From: Rhodohalobacter sp. 614A
GTDB taxonomy: Bacteria; Bacteroidota; Rhodothermia; Balneolales; Balneolaceae
Assembly (NCBI RefSeq): GCF_021462415.1
Contig: NZ_JAKEDS010000001.1
Span: forward strand, 282,273-346,272
Direction: 5' to 3'
Length of the DNA stretch: 64,000 bases
Part shown: one piece after another, positions 29,239 through 38,385 of the stretch
How the letters are laid out: each line of letters begins with the position of its first letter
Numbering within the stretch: the first letter of the stretch is position 1
Program-made: the position numbers and the translations under genes
The notes under the pieces: generated by a model
Database searches by the model: none
The model's input: the letters and a program-made list of their open reading frames with translations, nothing else
Told to the model about the DNA's origin: nothing

Positions 29239-29449
29239 AATATCAAAATGCCTGACTTTTTCTTTTCTTTATTCTGATTTGATCGTTCTAAAGTACGGCG
29301 ACTTCAAGATTAATTCTAATCTCTTCGTTGGTGATACCGGATCATTTCCCAGATAAAATTTTCGACTTTTGATTTGTAAATTTCACTGATTGTGATCTTT
29401 TATTTGTCGGATTTTAAAATGACTAAATAAACTTCAAATAGCTGTTTCA

Positions 29450-30502
29450 ATGAATAGGTTTTTCTTTTTGGGAATATGGATGATACTTACCGCTACAAAT
29501 CTTTTTGCTCAGGAACCGCTCGCAGATCAACTCAAGGAAAAGCTAAAATCCGAAGAATTTAATGTTAGTATTCTCCTTCAGGCAAATGGCTACTACTCAT
29601 CATCAAATGAAGATCTAGCCAATGGGCTTTATTCGTTTGCATACAATGGCTACCCGGAGTTCAGCAAGTTTGATATCGGAGCAACACGGCTGGTTTTAAG
29701 CGGTACTGTTGACCATCATTATATTTATAAAATGCAGATGGATTTCCGGGGCCGCCCCAGCATTCTTGATGCGCAAGTGGGTTATAAATTTGCGGATGAA
29801 TTCAAGCTGATTGCGGGAGCTTTCAAACCTTTTTTAAGTATTGACCTTGATCCCAATCCCGGCAAAACGGATATCATCGGAAGGGCAAGACATGTTCGCG
29901 CTATGATGAACACACGTGAAATCGGGCTCACCGCCTTAGGCGATATCGCTAATTTCAACTATCGGGTTGGAATGTATAACGGAACCGGCCTCTCACGAAC
30001 CGGGACCGGTAAATTTTTATATACGTTAAGAGTTGGGTACACATTTAATTTCAGTGAATCCAGTGATCTTAAAATCGGATTCAACGCCGCCCATGATCAA
30101 AATGAGTTCATCCCTATTGGAAATACCGGGTTAACCTCCACCGGTGATCGGAATATTTTTGGGGTTTTTACTCAATATGATGACGATCGTTTTTTCGGAA
30201 CATTTGAATATCAACTCTCCGGCTTTGAGGCGGTTGAATTCCAGGATGACGGATCTATAACAGGAGCCTTTGGTACACTGGGCATCCATGTTACGGACAA
30301 AACAGATGTTCTCGGCCGTTGGGATTATCTTCAACTTGACAATACTGGTGAACCAGGTACTGATGATTCCAGTCTGTACATTTTGGGGGTAAATCATTAT
30401 CCAACCCAACTTATTAAACTCCAATTGAATCTTCTCTACTTGACTGAAGTGGACAATAGCAACCGGTTCGGGATGGCTGCCAATATGCAATTTCAGTTTT
30501 AG
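29450..30502 (+). CDS. phosphate-selective porin O/P-like outer-membrane protein
   Basis: This 350-aa protein has a signal peptide (cleavage after NLFAQ) and a beta-barrel of porin O/P type. The strand pattern has the KMQMDFRGRPSILDAQVGYKF region, and the chain ends in a terminal Phe (MAANMQFQF). Such porins pass anions or small hydrophilic solutes across the outer membrane. No phosphate genes are nearby, so the substrate is open. Confidence 0.8.
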   Translation: MNRFFFLGIWMILTATNLFAQEPLADQLKEKLKSEEFNVSILLQANGYYSSSNEDLANGLYSFAYNGYPEFSKFDIGATRLVLSGTVDHHYIYKMQMDFRGRPSILDAQVGYKFADEFKLIAGAFKPFLSIDLDPNPGKTDIIGRARHVRAMMNTREIGLTALGDIANFNYRVGMYNGTGLSRTGTGKFLYTLRVGYTFNFSESSDLKIGFNAAHDQNEFIPIGNTGLTSTGDRNIFGVFTQYDDDRFFGTFEYQLSGFEAVEFQDDGSITGAFGTLGIHVTDKTDVLGRWDYLQLDNTGEPGTDDSSLYILGVNHYPTQLIKLQLNLLYLTEVDNSNRFGMAANMQFQF

Positions 30503-30625
30503 CCGAAAGCCTGCTGCTTCGAGCTGCAAATTGTTTACTGATAACCGTCTTGTTTCTGCCTCTCAAACCTCGTAATTTTAGGGTCTTTCGATTGATCGAA
30601 AATCAATCGTTACCAATCCAACCAC

Positions 30626-30699
30626 GGGCCCGTAGCTCAGCCGGTTAGAGCAGTCGACTCATAATCGATTGGTCGGGGGTTCAAGTCCCTCCGGGCCCA
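30626..30699 (+). tRNA. tRNA with CAU anticodon, probably tRNA-Ile2
   Basis: This is a 74-nt cloverleaf. The acceptor stem GGGCCCG pairs with CGGGCCC, the D arm is GCTC/GAGC, the anticodon stem is GTCGA/TCGAT with loop CTCATAA, and the T arm is GGGGG-TTCAAGT-CCCTC. The discriminator is A and CCA is not encoded. The C4-G69 and C5-G68 pairs are those TilS uses in E. coli to recognise tRNA-Ile2 for lysidine, and elongator Met tRNA usually lacks them. I therefore favour Ile2 (decoding AUA) over Met. Convergent gene 30703-31311 ends 4 bp away. Confidence 0.93.
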
Positions 30700-30702
30700 C
30701 TT

Positions 30703-31311
30703 TTATTCTCTCCCTCCTAACACTAAATCACATACCTCTTCATACTTTCCAAAGGTTTGGGGATCAATGATTTCTCTTCTCAGTACTTTCAACTTACTCT
30801 TTACGAAGGAACTACGGTACCGTCTTGGAATGTAGTCTCTTTTTGCTTCTTCAAATACATCTTCCTGAAGTCCCCGGGCAATGGTTACATGAGGTTTCTT
30901 AAAAATGAAAAAGTCTTTATTCGTATAGTTATAGAGCTGTTTAATACGATTAAAAGGACCTCTTAATTTTTGCAAATCTTCTGATTCGTCAACATGAATG
31001 TATATCACTTTGCTATTTCTTGAAAAACTATCATATCCATTTAATTCAATTTGTAAGGGTTTTAAGCGATAGAGAGCATCCTGTAATAATGCGAGAATCG
31101 TATCCTGATCCTGAACCCAGTAAGGAAATTGAGCAATGGTCATGTGGGGTATGGAAGTTCTGGAAGGAAAAGAACCAAATCTCTCAGCAAAATCTTCCTT
31201 TTGTTGAATCACATATTTATCCACCCATTTTGGAAGATCAAAAACAACCAAAAACTGATAGATCTGTTTCTTCTCTGTGAGTATGTTTTTTCTGCGGATT
31301 CGCTGTGCCAT
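30703..31311 (-). CDS. 2H phosphoesterase superfamily protein (2'-5' RNA ligase-like)
   Basis: This 202-aa protein has the two HxT motifs that define the fold, HMTIAQF near residue 62 and HVTIARG near residue 146. The family includes RNA 2',3'-cyclic phosphodiesterases (ThpR/LigT) and related enzymes. It is transcribed toward the tRNA gene, with the stop codon four bases from the mature tRNA 3' end. The physiological substrate is unknown. Confidence 0.85.
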   Translation of the reverse strand: MAQRIRRKNILTEKKQIYQFLVVFDLPKWVDKYVIQQKEDFAERFGSFPSRTSIPHMTIAQFPYWVQDQDTILALLQDALYRLKPLQIELNGYDSFSRNSKVIYIHVDESEDLQKLRGPFNRIKQLYNYTNKDFFIFKKPHVTIARGLQEDVFEEAKRDYIPRRYRSSFVKSKLKVLRREIIDPQTFGKYEEVCDLVLGGRE

Positions 31312-31449
31312 AGTTCTTAACCAAATCAGGTTCTATTTAACAAAATAAATCTGAACTTTCCACGCCCGAAACATCTTGTAGTACATAGAGTTCGAATAAT
31401 AGTACTCTATTCCAGAGTTGTTTATTCATCTTGATTACGACATTGATAT

Positions 31450-33780
31450 ATGGCTGACCAACCAAAAGCAGAATTAAGCAGAGATCTGGGGCTTTTTACA
31501 ATTACAATGGTTGGTGTTGGAGCGATGATTGGCGCAGGAATCTTCGTTCTGACTGGAATCGCAGCCGGCACAGCCGGACCCGCTCTTATGATCGCTTTTG
31601 CAGGAAACGGCCTGGTAACATTTCTGACTGCCCTTGCTTACGCTGAACTTGGATCAGCTATTCCCGAAGCCGGCGGTGGATATCTCTGGGTAAAAGAAGG
31701 CCTGCCCGGTCCCAATGCATTCCTGGCAGGATGGATGAGTTGGTTTGCCCATGCGGTGGCCGGAAGTTTATACGCACTGGGATTCTCTTCGTACTTAGGA
31801 TTTATGCTGAATGAAATGGGAATGACGGCCGTAGCCGGAATCCCAATTGAGGGATGGCTCTTTCAAAAAGGACTCGCTGTAATCATTGCCATCATTTTTG
31901 TTGGGATTAATTTCAAAGGAGTTTCCGAAACGGGTTTGGCTGGCAATATTGTGACGATGGCAAAGATTACGATTATCGGAATTTTTATTGCCAGCGGACT
32001 TTATGCCATGTTTAACGAACCCACGTCCTGGGAAAATTTCACCCCGTTTGCGCCGGAAGGATTTGGCGGGGTTTTGTCAGCCATGGGGCTGACGTATATT
32101 GCATTCGAGGGATATGAAATCATCGTTCAGGCCGGCGAGGAGGTAAAAAATCCCAAGAAAAATATTCCACGCGCAGTATTTTGGTCGCTGGCTATTGTAA
32201 TTCCCATCTATATTTTGGTTGCAATTACCTGCATTGGAGCAATTGATACCGGTTCAGATCTGGCCACCTGGCAATGGCTGGGTGATCACCAGGAACTTGG
32301 CCTGGCTGAGGCTGCCCGACAATTTATGCCGCTTGGAACCACTCTACTTTTGATCGGTGGAATCCTGTCAACCATGTCGGCATTGAATGCTACGACTTTC
32401 AGTTCAACCCGGGTCTCTTTTGCCATGGGCCGTGACCGAAATCTCCCCGACTTCTTTTCAAAAATCAACGACTCAACAAAAACGCCATATCTGGCTCTGA
32501 TTTGCAGTGGCACTTTGATTATCATCATGGCTTTGGCGGTTCCTATCGAAGATGTTGCCGCCGCGGCCGATGTCATGTTCCTTCTTCTTTTCCTTCAAGT
32601 GAATGTTGCCATTATTACCATTCGCCGAAAATATGGAGACAAGCTCGACTACGGATTTCTTATCCCCTTTTTCCCGGCCACTCCAATCCTCGCCATCATC
32701 CTGATGATTGGCCTCGCCGCCTTCATGTTTCACTTTTCGCCCATCGCCTGGTTTTTTGTAATCGGGTGGATTGTCTCGGGTTTTGTGATCTATTACACCT
32801 ATGCCCGGAAACGCGAGCGAGAGAAATCCGCGTCGCCGGTGGTTTTGGAAGAAACATGGTCAGGTGATGAAGACCGATATAGAATTTTGGTGCCGGTTGC
32901 CAATCCACGGAAATCAAAAAAACTGATTGATTTTGCAGCCATGATGGCCAAAAGAAAAGACGGAGAGCTAGTGTTGATGCACGTCATCAAAGTCCCGAGA
33001 CAGTCTCCGCTGGGAGTTGGCCGCCAATACGTAAAACAGGCCCAGGAAAGAGTTTTAGATGATGCCATAGAAAGAGCCTCCGGATATGACATTCCTGTTA
33101 ATACCATCATTCGCGTTGCAAGAAAACCTTTCAAAGCAATCATTGATGAAGTAAAAGAACGAAATGTAAATATGGTGGTGATGGGCTGGAAAGGCGCAAC
33201 AAAAAATCCTGAAACAGTTATCGGCTCCAATATCGACAAGGTTTTGAAAGATGCGGATTGCGACATTGCCATTCTGAAAGGTGATGATTTCAGTGACATC
33301 AGAAAAATCTTAATCCCGATTACACATCAGGAACAAGCCCGGTTAATGCTTGAAGTGGGAGCCGCGTACAAGAAACAAAATCAATCCGAATTGCACTTAT
33401 TTCATATTGTAGATCCCGCTACGGTTCAAAATGATGAAGAAAAACAACGCCGGCTGGACGAGCTTCATGAAGAGATTGGAGAAATTGAAGAGGAATTACA
33501 GGAAGTAAAAGAGGCCAAGGAATCTATAGAGCTGAAGACAAGCAAACATATCATTGGGGAAATTTCGAGCGCTTCGGACGAACATGATCTCACCATCATC
33601 GGGGCCAGTTCTGAAGGTTGGTTCAGAAAACTTATCGCAGGAACCCGGACCGAACGGCTTGTACATCGCATTAGCGGCAACCTGATTCTTGTGAAAGACC
33701 GAAGAAGCGGAATACAATCCAGTTTCCTGGATACCATCGAATTTTTCAAAAGCAAGGAACCCGAAAGTGTAGAGGAATAA
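31450..33780 (+). CDS. APC-family amino-acid permease fused to two universal-stress-protein domains
   Basis: This 776-aa inner-membrane transporter has about twelve helices in residues 15-460. The unwound helix 1 motif is GAMIGAGIF and the first TM region has the classic APC pattern. The C-terminal cytosolic half holds two Usp domains (about 477-615 and 617-755), with a charged coiled insertion (about 655-695) in the second. Usp tails are known regulators of cation or amino-acid transporters by nucleotide binding. A small membrane protein gene starts 4 bp after the stop and may be a subunit. Confidence 0.9.
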   Translation: MADQPKAELSRDLGLFTITMVGVGAMIGAGIFVLTGIAAGTAGPALMIAFAGNGLVTFLTALAYAELGSAIPEAGGGYLWVKEGLPGPNAFLAGWMSWFAHAVAGSLYALGFSSYLGFMLNEMGMTAVAGIPIEGWLFQKGLAVIIAIIFVGINFKGVSETGLAGNIVTMAKITIIGIFIASGLYAMFNEPTSWENFTPFAPEGFGGVLSAMGLTYIAFEGYEIIVQAGEEVKNPKKNIPRAVFWSLAIVIPIYILVAITCIGAIDTGSDLATWQWLGDHQELGLAEAARQFMPLGTTLLLIGGILSTMSALNATTFSSTRVSFAMGRDRNLPDFFSKINDSTKTPYLALICSGTLIIIMALAVPIEDVAAAADVMFLLLFLQVNVAIITIRRKYGDKLDYGFLIPFFPATPILAIILMIGLAAFMFHFSPIAWFFVIGWIVSGFVIYYTYARKREREKSASPVVLEETWSGDEDRYRILVPVANPRKSKKLIDFAAMMAKRKDGELVLMHVIKVPRQSPLGVGRQYVKQAQERVLDDAIERASGYDIPVNTIIRVARKPFKAIIDEVKERNVNMVVMGWKGATKNPETVIGSNIDKVLKDADCDIAILKGDDFSDIRKILIPITHQEQARLMLEVGAAYKKQNQSELHLFHIVDPATVQNDEEKQRRLDELHEEIGEIEEELQEVKEAKESIELKTSKHIIGEISSASDEHDLTIIGASSEGWFRKLIAGTRTERLVHRISGNLILVKDRRSGIQSSFLDTIEFFKSKEPESVEE

Positions 33781-33784
33781 CCCT

Positions 33785-34087
33785 ATGTCTATTGAAGATC
33801 TTAAAGAACAAAATATCTTACTTCCTGAAGAAGAATGGGGTAAGCATAGCCTTGATACGCCAATAGCTCAAGTCCCGGTTTTAATCCTGTTCCTGTTTGC
33901 AGTGGCTTCATGCATTATTGCTTTCTTGGGAAATGGCAATACCTGGACGTGGATCGGTACAATCGTGTTTTTTCTTTCATTTTTTGGGATCATCATTTTA
34001 TCGGACCGGGGCATTCAGAAACAGCGCGAACGCTTCAAAAAAGAGAAGAGAGAGTTTCAAAATCAAAAAAATAGTAAGGATTTATAG
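33785..34087 (+). CDS. small two-helix membrane protein, unknown
   Basis: The 100-aa product has two predicted membrane helices (about 30-50 and 55-77) followed by a basic, charged C-terminal tail. I recognise no family. Only 4 bp separate it from the Usp-fused permease, so it is probably translated with it and may assist that transporter. No enzyme motifs are visible. Confidence 0.6.
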   Translation: MSIEDLKEQNILLPEEEWGKHSLDTPIAQVPVLILFLFAVASCIIAFLGNGNTWTWIGTIVFFLSFFGIIILSDRGIQKQRERFKKEKREFQNQKNSKDL

Positions 34088-34320
34088 AATAACGTTTCAT
34101 CTCATTTTCAGGAAATCAAAATTCACTTTTCCTGTAACCCGAAATTACCCGGACTCGTAAAAACTTTTATCTGAATTGAAGGTATTCACAGTATTTCAAT
34201 TCCTTCCGGGATAACTGGCTTTCCTTTTTTAGATCCTGTTCCCAGGAATTTTACTTCACATGGGAGACGTGTAGAAAGTTGGAATGGATAAAGAATTTAA
34301 TATATCGGGCGATACACAAC

Positions 34321-35451
34321 ATGAACATGAAACAGTTTTTAAACGTACATTCTCAGAACCGCTATCTGCTAATATTTTTTGCTGTTCTCTTCATTAGTCC
34401 GGTTAAAACGTACGCTCAGGATTCAACCGCTACTCCATACACAAACAACACCATTGTGTTGCCTGCTTTAGGTTCGAGTCCTGAAACGGGCTTCCTCTTT
34501 GGTGGGGTTGGATTTCATCAATTCAAGATGGGTGATCCACAATCAGATACACGAACTTCTTCGATTGTAGCGGCCGGAATTTACACCTTGAATAACCAGG
34601 CTTCTCTTGTGTTGAAACCTTCCCTGATCCTGGAAAATGAATCCTGGATTTTGAATGGAATGTACGGTTATAGTTATTTTCCCGAAGCTTTTTGGGGTGT
34701 GGGATCCAGCCTGGATAATGATAATGAAATGAAATTAATCAATCGCCAGATTTTTCTGAGTCAATCCGCTCTGCTCCAGGTACTCCCAAAGTTATTTGTC
34801 GGGCCGCAGGTTCGGTGGACAAAGAATTATAATATGCGATTTGAAACTCCGGATGGCGATAAAATTAATGCTCCTGCCTACACCGGAACAGAAGATTACT
34901 CTGTTACCAGTTTGGGTTTTACACTCCTTTGGGATGCACGAGACCGCATCATGTTTCCTACTAAAAACCATTTGCTTCAGCTCGATATTATGACAAATCC
35001 CTCAGGTTTGAGCACCATAGACAGTTACACAACTTACATGCTGGATGCCAGAAAATATCATGATCTTTCCAATGACGGATCGTCTGTTTTGGCATTCCAG
35101 TTTATCACAAAACTAACCAGCGGTAAACCTCCGATTCATGACCTGGCGATGCTTGGCGGAGAAAGCATCTTGCGTGGATATTACGAGGGACGTCTTCGGG
35201 ACCGGCACGGAGCTCAAATACAGGGAGAACTTCGTCAGCAGATTTGGGGAAGAATAGGAGTGGCGGTTTTCGCTTCCGGGGGCCAGGTTTGGGATTCGTT
35301 CGACAACATGAGTCTTGAGAATGTGCACCTTTCAGCCGGTGGCGGACTTCGTTTTAATCTAAACAAGGATGATCCCACCAATATTCGTGTGGATTACGGA
35401 ATCGGGAAGAATACCACCGGACTCTATATCACCGTCGGGGAGGCATTTTAA
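34321..35451 (+). CDS. Omp85-like (BamA C-terminal-type) outer-membrane barrel
   Basis: This protein of about 376 aa starts at ATG 34321 (MNMKQFL) and has a signal peptide ending KTYAQ. There are no POTRA repeats. The whole chain resembles the surface-antigen barrel: it has the RGYYEGRLRDR motif (the VRGF-type L6 loop motif of Omp85) near residue 285 and ends with an aromatic terminal residue (VGEAF). Members without POTRA domains may be exporters or lipid/BAM-related proteins. A longer TTG-start version at 34279 would add only a poor N-terminus. Confidence 0.75.
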   Translation: MNMKQFLNVHSQNRYLLIFFAVLFISPVKTYAQDSTATPYTNNTIVLPALGSSPETGFLFGGVGFHQFKMGDPQSDTRTSSIVAAGIYTLNNQASLVLKPSLILENESWILNGMYGYSYFPEAFWGVGSSLDNDNEMKLINRQIFLSQSALLQVLPKLFVGPQVRWTKNYNMRFETPDGDKINAPAYTGTEDYSVTSLGFTLLWDARDRIMFPTKNHLLQLDIMTNPSGLSTIDSYTTYMLDARKYHDLSNDGSSVLAFQFITKLTSGKPPIHDLAMLGGESILRGYYEGRLRDRHGAQIQGELRQQIWGRIGVAVFASGGQVWDSFDNMSLENVHLSAGGGLRFNLNKDDPTNIRVDYGIGKNTTGLYITVGEAF

Positions 35452-35542
35452 ACTGGTTTTCGAATTCCAATATCATGGATTCTGCGGTCTGCCATATATG
35501 CTGAAAGTCCGAAAAGGTCCAGACAAAAAATAAAGATCGCAG

Positions 35543-36217
35543 TTACTCTTCGAAAACAAGGCTATCCGGTTCAGCTCCGAGTTCTTTCAGGTATTCCATC
35601 ATGTTTTCGATGAACTTGGGTGGCCCACAAACATAGAAAGGCTGGCCAAAATCGGTAATTTGTTCTTTGAGAAAATCTTTATCGATAAAACCATCAAGAA
35701 AAATATCCTGATCTGTGCCTTTCTCATTAGAGAGAACTGAGATAAAATCCTCATTCAGCATCCGTTCAAACTCTCCTCTCAAGATAACATCTTTTGCCGT
35801 TTTGTTTGAAAAGATGAGCTTATTTCCCTTCAGTTCTTCATTTTTGTAAAGTTGCCGTAAGATGGCTATAAATGGAGTTACACCGGCTCCGCCCGCCAGA
35901 AAAACTCCCGGGCCTTTATATTCAATCGTTCCCCACGGATCATCAATAATAAACTCATCACCAACTTTTAGTTTCCCGATTTGATCCGTAACCCCATCAT
36001 GATCCTCATAAATTTTAATGGTGAACTGAAGGTTTGGATCTTCATTCAGCGATGTAAATGTAAAGGGGCGTTTTTCATCCGTCCACTTGTCTTTGTTGAT
36101 AGCTACTTCCGTAGCCTGCCCCGGCGTAAATGAATAACCGTCGGGCTTTTCGTAGGTAAACTGTTTTACATCGTGAGTAATTTTCTCAATTGATTTGATG
36201 GCGACTGTATAACTCAT
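35543..36217 (-). CDS. ferredoxin/flavodoxin reductase-like FAD oxidoreductase
   Basis: This 224-aa flavoenzyme of the FNR superfamily has a FAD-binding barrel in residues 1-100 with RPFTFTSL near 50. The NAD(P)-binding domain follows, with FLAGGAGVTPFIAIL near 108 and the CGPPKFIENM segment near 196. It probably moves electrons between NAD(P)H and a small carrier. It is preceded on the same strand by a structured RNA element with an intrinsic terminator, so expression may be controlled by attenuation or be unrelated to that RNA. Confidence 0.88.
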   Translation of the reverse strand: MSYTVAIKSIEKITHDVKQFTYEKPDGYSFTPGQATEVAINKDKWTDEKRPFTFTSLNEDPNLQFTIKIYEDHDGVTDQIGKLKVGDEFIIDDPWGTIEYKGPGVFLAGGAGVTPFIAILRQLYKNEELKGNKLIFSNKTAKDVILRGEFERMLNEDFISVLSNEKGTDQDIFLDGFIDKDFLKEQITDFGQPFYVCGPPKFIENMMEYLKELGAEPDSLVFEE

Positions 36218-36303
36218 TGCAGGTCATTTTCTTGAAGTTCAACTTTATACTTTTTGAAAGAGAAGTGACTCGTAATTCGTTCCGTTGGATCCTTCAATTA
36301 CGG

Positions 36304-36445
36304 CAAAAAAAATGCCCCAAGCACGGGTACATACTTGGGACATTCTCTGTATGAATGACTGCCTTGTATTCAAGCTACGGTAAACTCAGGAGGTGAGTTT
36401 TAGAATACCAGACAATTCACGTTGTGAACTATGCTACAATCCATT
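36304..36445 (-). ncRNA. putative small RNA or leader element with CCUCC apical loop
   Basis: Read on the minus strand, segments pair as a long imperfect hairpin: GTGAAT (36420-36415) with ATTCAT (36356-36351), GTATTC (36408-36403) with GAATAC (36371-36366), and AAACTCA (36400-36394) with TGAGTTT (36388-36382). The CCTCC loop lies at 36393-36389. A smaller TTCAC/GTGAA hairpin precedes it as an alternative fold. It ends in a terminator at 36311-36344 followed by eight U. The loop equals an anti-Shine-Dalgarno core, so it could base-pair with ribosome-binding sites. It could instead be a 5' leader of the 36217 gene. The 5' end is a guess. Confidence 0.4.
36305..36344 (-). terminator. intrinsic terminator, minus strand
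   Basis: An 11-position stem (36311-36321 with 36334-36344) has a single C-A mismatch and a 12-base loop. It is followed on the minus strand by eight U residues (complement of A 36305-36312). It lies about 88 bp ahead of the reductase start, so it either ends a small RNA or is an attenuator. Confidence 0.6.
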
Positions 36446-36640
36446 GAGAAAATAATGAAACGAAATTCATCAAACAAATAAAAAAAGTAAATAATTGATA
36501 AATATTTTCATTTTCTTTTTATTGATTCTTCAGAATCTTGCCATTCGAAATGTATCGGCAAAATTCAAGTCTCATACATTCTCTGAAGAATTCTTGTCAG
36601 GTCTCTTTTTCAGGTCATTAAAAACAAATATTGAAACTCT

Positions 36641-37387
36641 ATGAATATTCAATCCTTTACATTTTTTCTTATTCTTTTCCTTGTCTTCTCTTCTCCGCAA
36701 CACGTTCGCTCGCAGTCATTAACCGAAACCAATCTGCTGGTTCAAAAAACCAATGATTTCACGGTTAACGGAACCGGTGACTCCGAAAATTGGTCGGAAA
36801 CCAACTGGGTAGAATTAATCCAGCGGACCAATCACCAAAACGACTCTGACAGAAAAACATCTGTTAAAGTCCTTTACTCAGAAACCGGTATCTACTTTCT
36901 TTTTCGTTGTGATGATGACCTGGTTTCCTCAACCATCACTTCACACTTTGAAGAACTGTGGCGTGAGGATGTAGTGGAAGTTTTCATATGGCCCAATGAG
37001 GGAGAAGAAGTTTATTTTGAATATGAACTATCCCCTCTTAATTATGAATTGCCCATTCTCGTTTCCAGAACCGATTCCGGTCAGTCTCATTGGATTCCAT
37101 TTACATTCAGTTACGACGAGGGTTTTTCCCGAAAGACTGTTCATCAAACATCGGCAACCGGAGGCATTTTGAAAAGCGGAGAGGAAATTTCTGAATGGAG
37201 AGCGGAATTCTTCATTCCATTTGAGCTTTTAATACCGCTCAAAAACAGAATTCCAAAATCAGGTTCAACCTGGAGAGCCAATATTTACCGTGTAGATCAC
37301 GATTATGGAACAACCAACTGGACGTGGCAACCCGTTACAACGAATTTCCATGACCTTTATAGTTACGGAACACTCGTTTTTGAATAA
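36641..37387 (+). CDS. secreted CBM9-like carbohydrate-binding protein
   Basis: This 248-aa protein has a signal peptide (to about residue 25). It then consists of one domain of the carbohydrate-binding family 9-like type: SVKVLYSETGIYFLFRCDDD, WREDVVEVFIWP and EWRAEFFIPFELL are the usual beta-sandwich signatures. It probably binds sugar ends in the periplasm or at the cell surface. It opens the plus-strand arm of the catabolic locus and converges with the DUF1080 gene. Confidence 0.85.
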   Translation: MNIQSFTFFLILFLVFSSPQHVRSQSLTETNLLVQKTNDFTVNGTGDSENWSETNWVELIQRTNHQNDSDRKTSVKVLYSETGIYFLFRCDDDLVSSTITSHFEELWREDVVEVFIWPNEGEEVYFEYELSPLNYELPILVSRTDSGQSHWIPFTFSYDEGFSRKTVHQTSATGGILKSGEEISEWRAEFFIPFELLIPLKNRIPKSGSTWRANIYRVDHDYGTTNWTWQPVTTNFHDLYSYGTLVFE

Positions 37388-37401
37388 TTAAAACCTCAGG
37401 A

Positions 37402-38145
37402 TTAAACCTCTCCAGCAGATTGGCCGGGTTGCAGAATTCCACCCGGCAATTCCATTATATCGATCTTGCGGAAATGAATTTCGGCACCTTCAGCTTCAGG
37501 ACAAATATATCCCTTTTTTCTTTGGGTAGATCTCATACCATTCACAAACTTTCCGTTGACACTTAGCTTGATGGTGCCGTCAATACAGACAACGATATAC
37601 CGGTTCCAGTTTCCAGCCCTTTTTACTCTGTTTTCGAGAGCGTAACTCCTGCCTTTCACCACATCAGACGGATTGTCGGGAATGGTTCCTTTTAAACCCA
37701 TAACAGGAAAAAGATGGCCGTGCGCATATTCAACAGGTCTTTCGTTTATTTCCGGCCATCCGGGATCAAGCATTTGAATCTCGACGCCCGTTGGAAAAGG
37801 CTCATCTTTATAAGGAGTGCCATCAGCCCAGATGAAAAACCCCGAATTTCCACCTTCATCCACAAATTTCCACTCAACGTCCAGAATAAAATTTTCATAC
37901 TGTTTTTCCGTCCTCATTACCCCTATAGGTTTGCCAGTACAAACCAGAGCTCCATCCTTCACTTTCCAGGTATCTTTGGATGTATTAACATCCGTAAAGC
38001 CGGTTAGATCCCGGCCATTAAAAATGGGTTGAAAACCAGGGATTGTTTGATTATCAGCCCCAATCTCACCAGAACCCATGATTCCAAATAAAGACCACAC
38101 TGCCGCGGCTGAAAAGCTACCCTTTAAAAAATCATCTCTATTCAT
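37402..38145 (-). CDS. DUF1080 family protein (3-keto-disaccharide hydrolase domain)
   Basis: This 247-aa protein has a Tat-like N-terminus and a single jelly-roll domain of the DUF1080 type. The opening is PIFNGRDLTGF, followed by WKVKDGALVCTG, NSGFFIWA and a closing EIHFRKIDIMELPG. The domain belongs to a family whose characterised members act on 3-keto-glycosides, splitting the glycosidic bond after C3 oxidation. That role would match the oxidoreductases of this locus. The first residues (MNRDDFLKGSF) look like a weak Tat signal, so export is likely. Confidence 0.85.
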   Translation of the reverse strand: MNRDDFLKGSFSAAAVWSLFGIMGSGEIGADNQTIPGFQPIFNGRDLTGFTDVNTSKDTWKVKDGALVCTGKPIGVMRTEKQYENFILDVEWKFVDEGGNSGFFIWADGTPYKDEPFPTGVEIQMLDPGWPEINERPVEYAHGHLFPVMGLKGTIPDNPSDVVKGRSYALENRVKRAGNWNRYIVVCIDGTIKLSVNGKFVNGMRSTQRKKGYICPEAEGAEIHFRKIDIMELPGGILQPGQSAGEV

Positions 38146-38385
38146 ATCAATCCAAAGATTCTGTGAAGTGTAATTTCAGTGCTATGAATGTCAGCAATCC
38201 TAAACCTGACTAACATAAATCATATGCTGATTTTTCCTTTATCTAAAAGAAAAATACTATATGAAACAAATATTTATAAAAAATAAGGCTACGAAAAATA
38301 TTACCTTTCAAATAAAAGACGTTTACAGTACATTGACAAAAGAAACATTCAAAATGAAAGCATTTTCAAAGCATACTCTTATTCA

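Larger units (their letters stand above)
36218..36640. other. 423-bp intergenic region with minus-strand structured RNA
   Basis: The region separates a minus-strand reductase from a plus-strand CBM9-like gene. Its left part contains a terminator-like hairpin, and its middle a long imperfect hairpin, both described separately. Its right part (about 36470-36640) is AT-rich and contains two near-palindromes, GATTCTTCAGAATC (36524-36537) and AAGAATTCTT (36586-36595). These could be operators for the CBM9-like gene. No protein-coding frame is convincing. Confidence 0.5.

Noticed and set aside
36304-36445. Identification of the structured RNA as 6S, SRP or tmRNA
   Set aside because: No GGAA-type SRP loop, no tmRNA tag frame or tRNA-like ends and no typical 6S open bubble could be recognised; I kept it as unknown.
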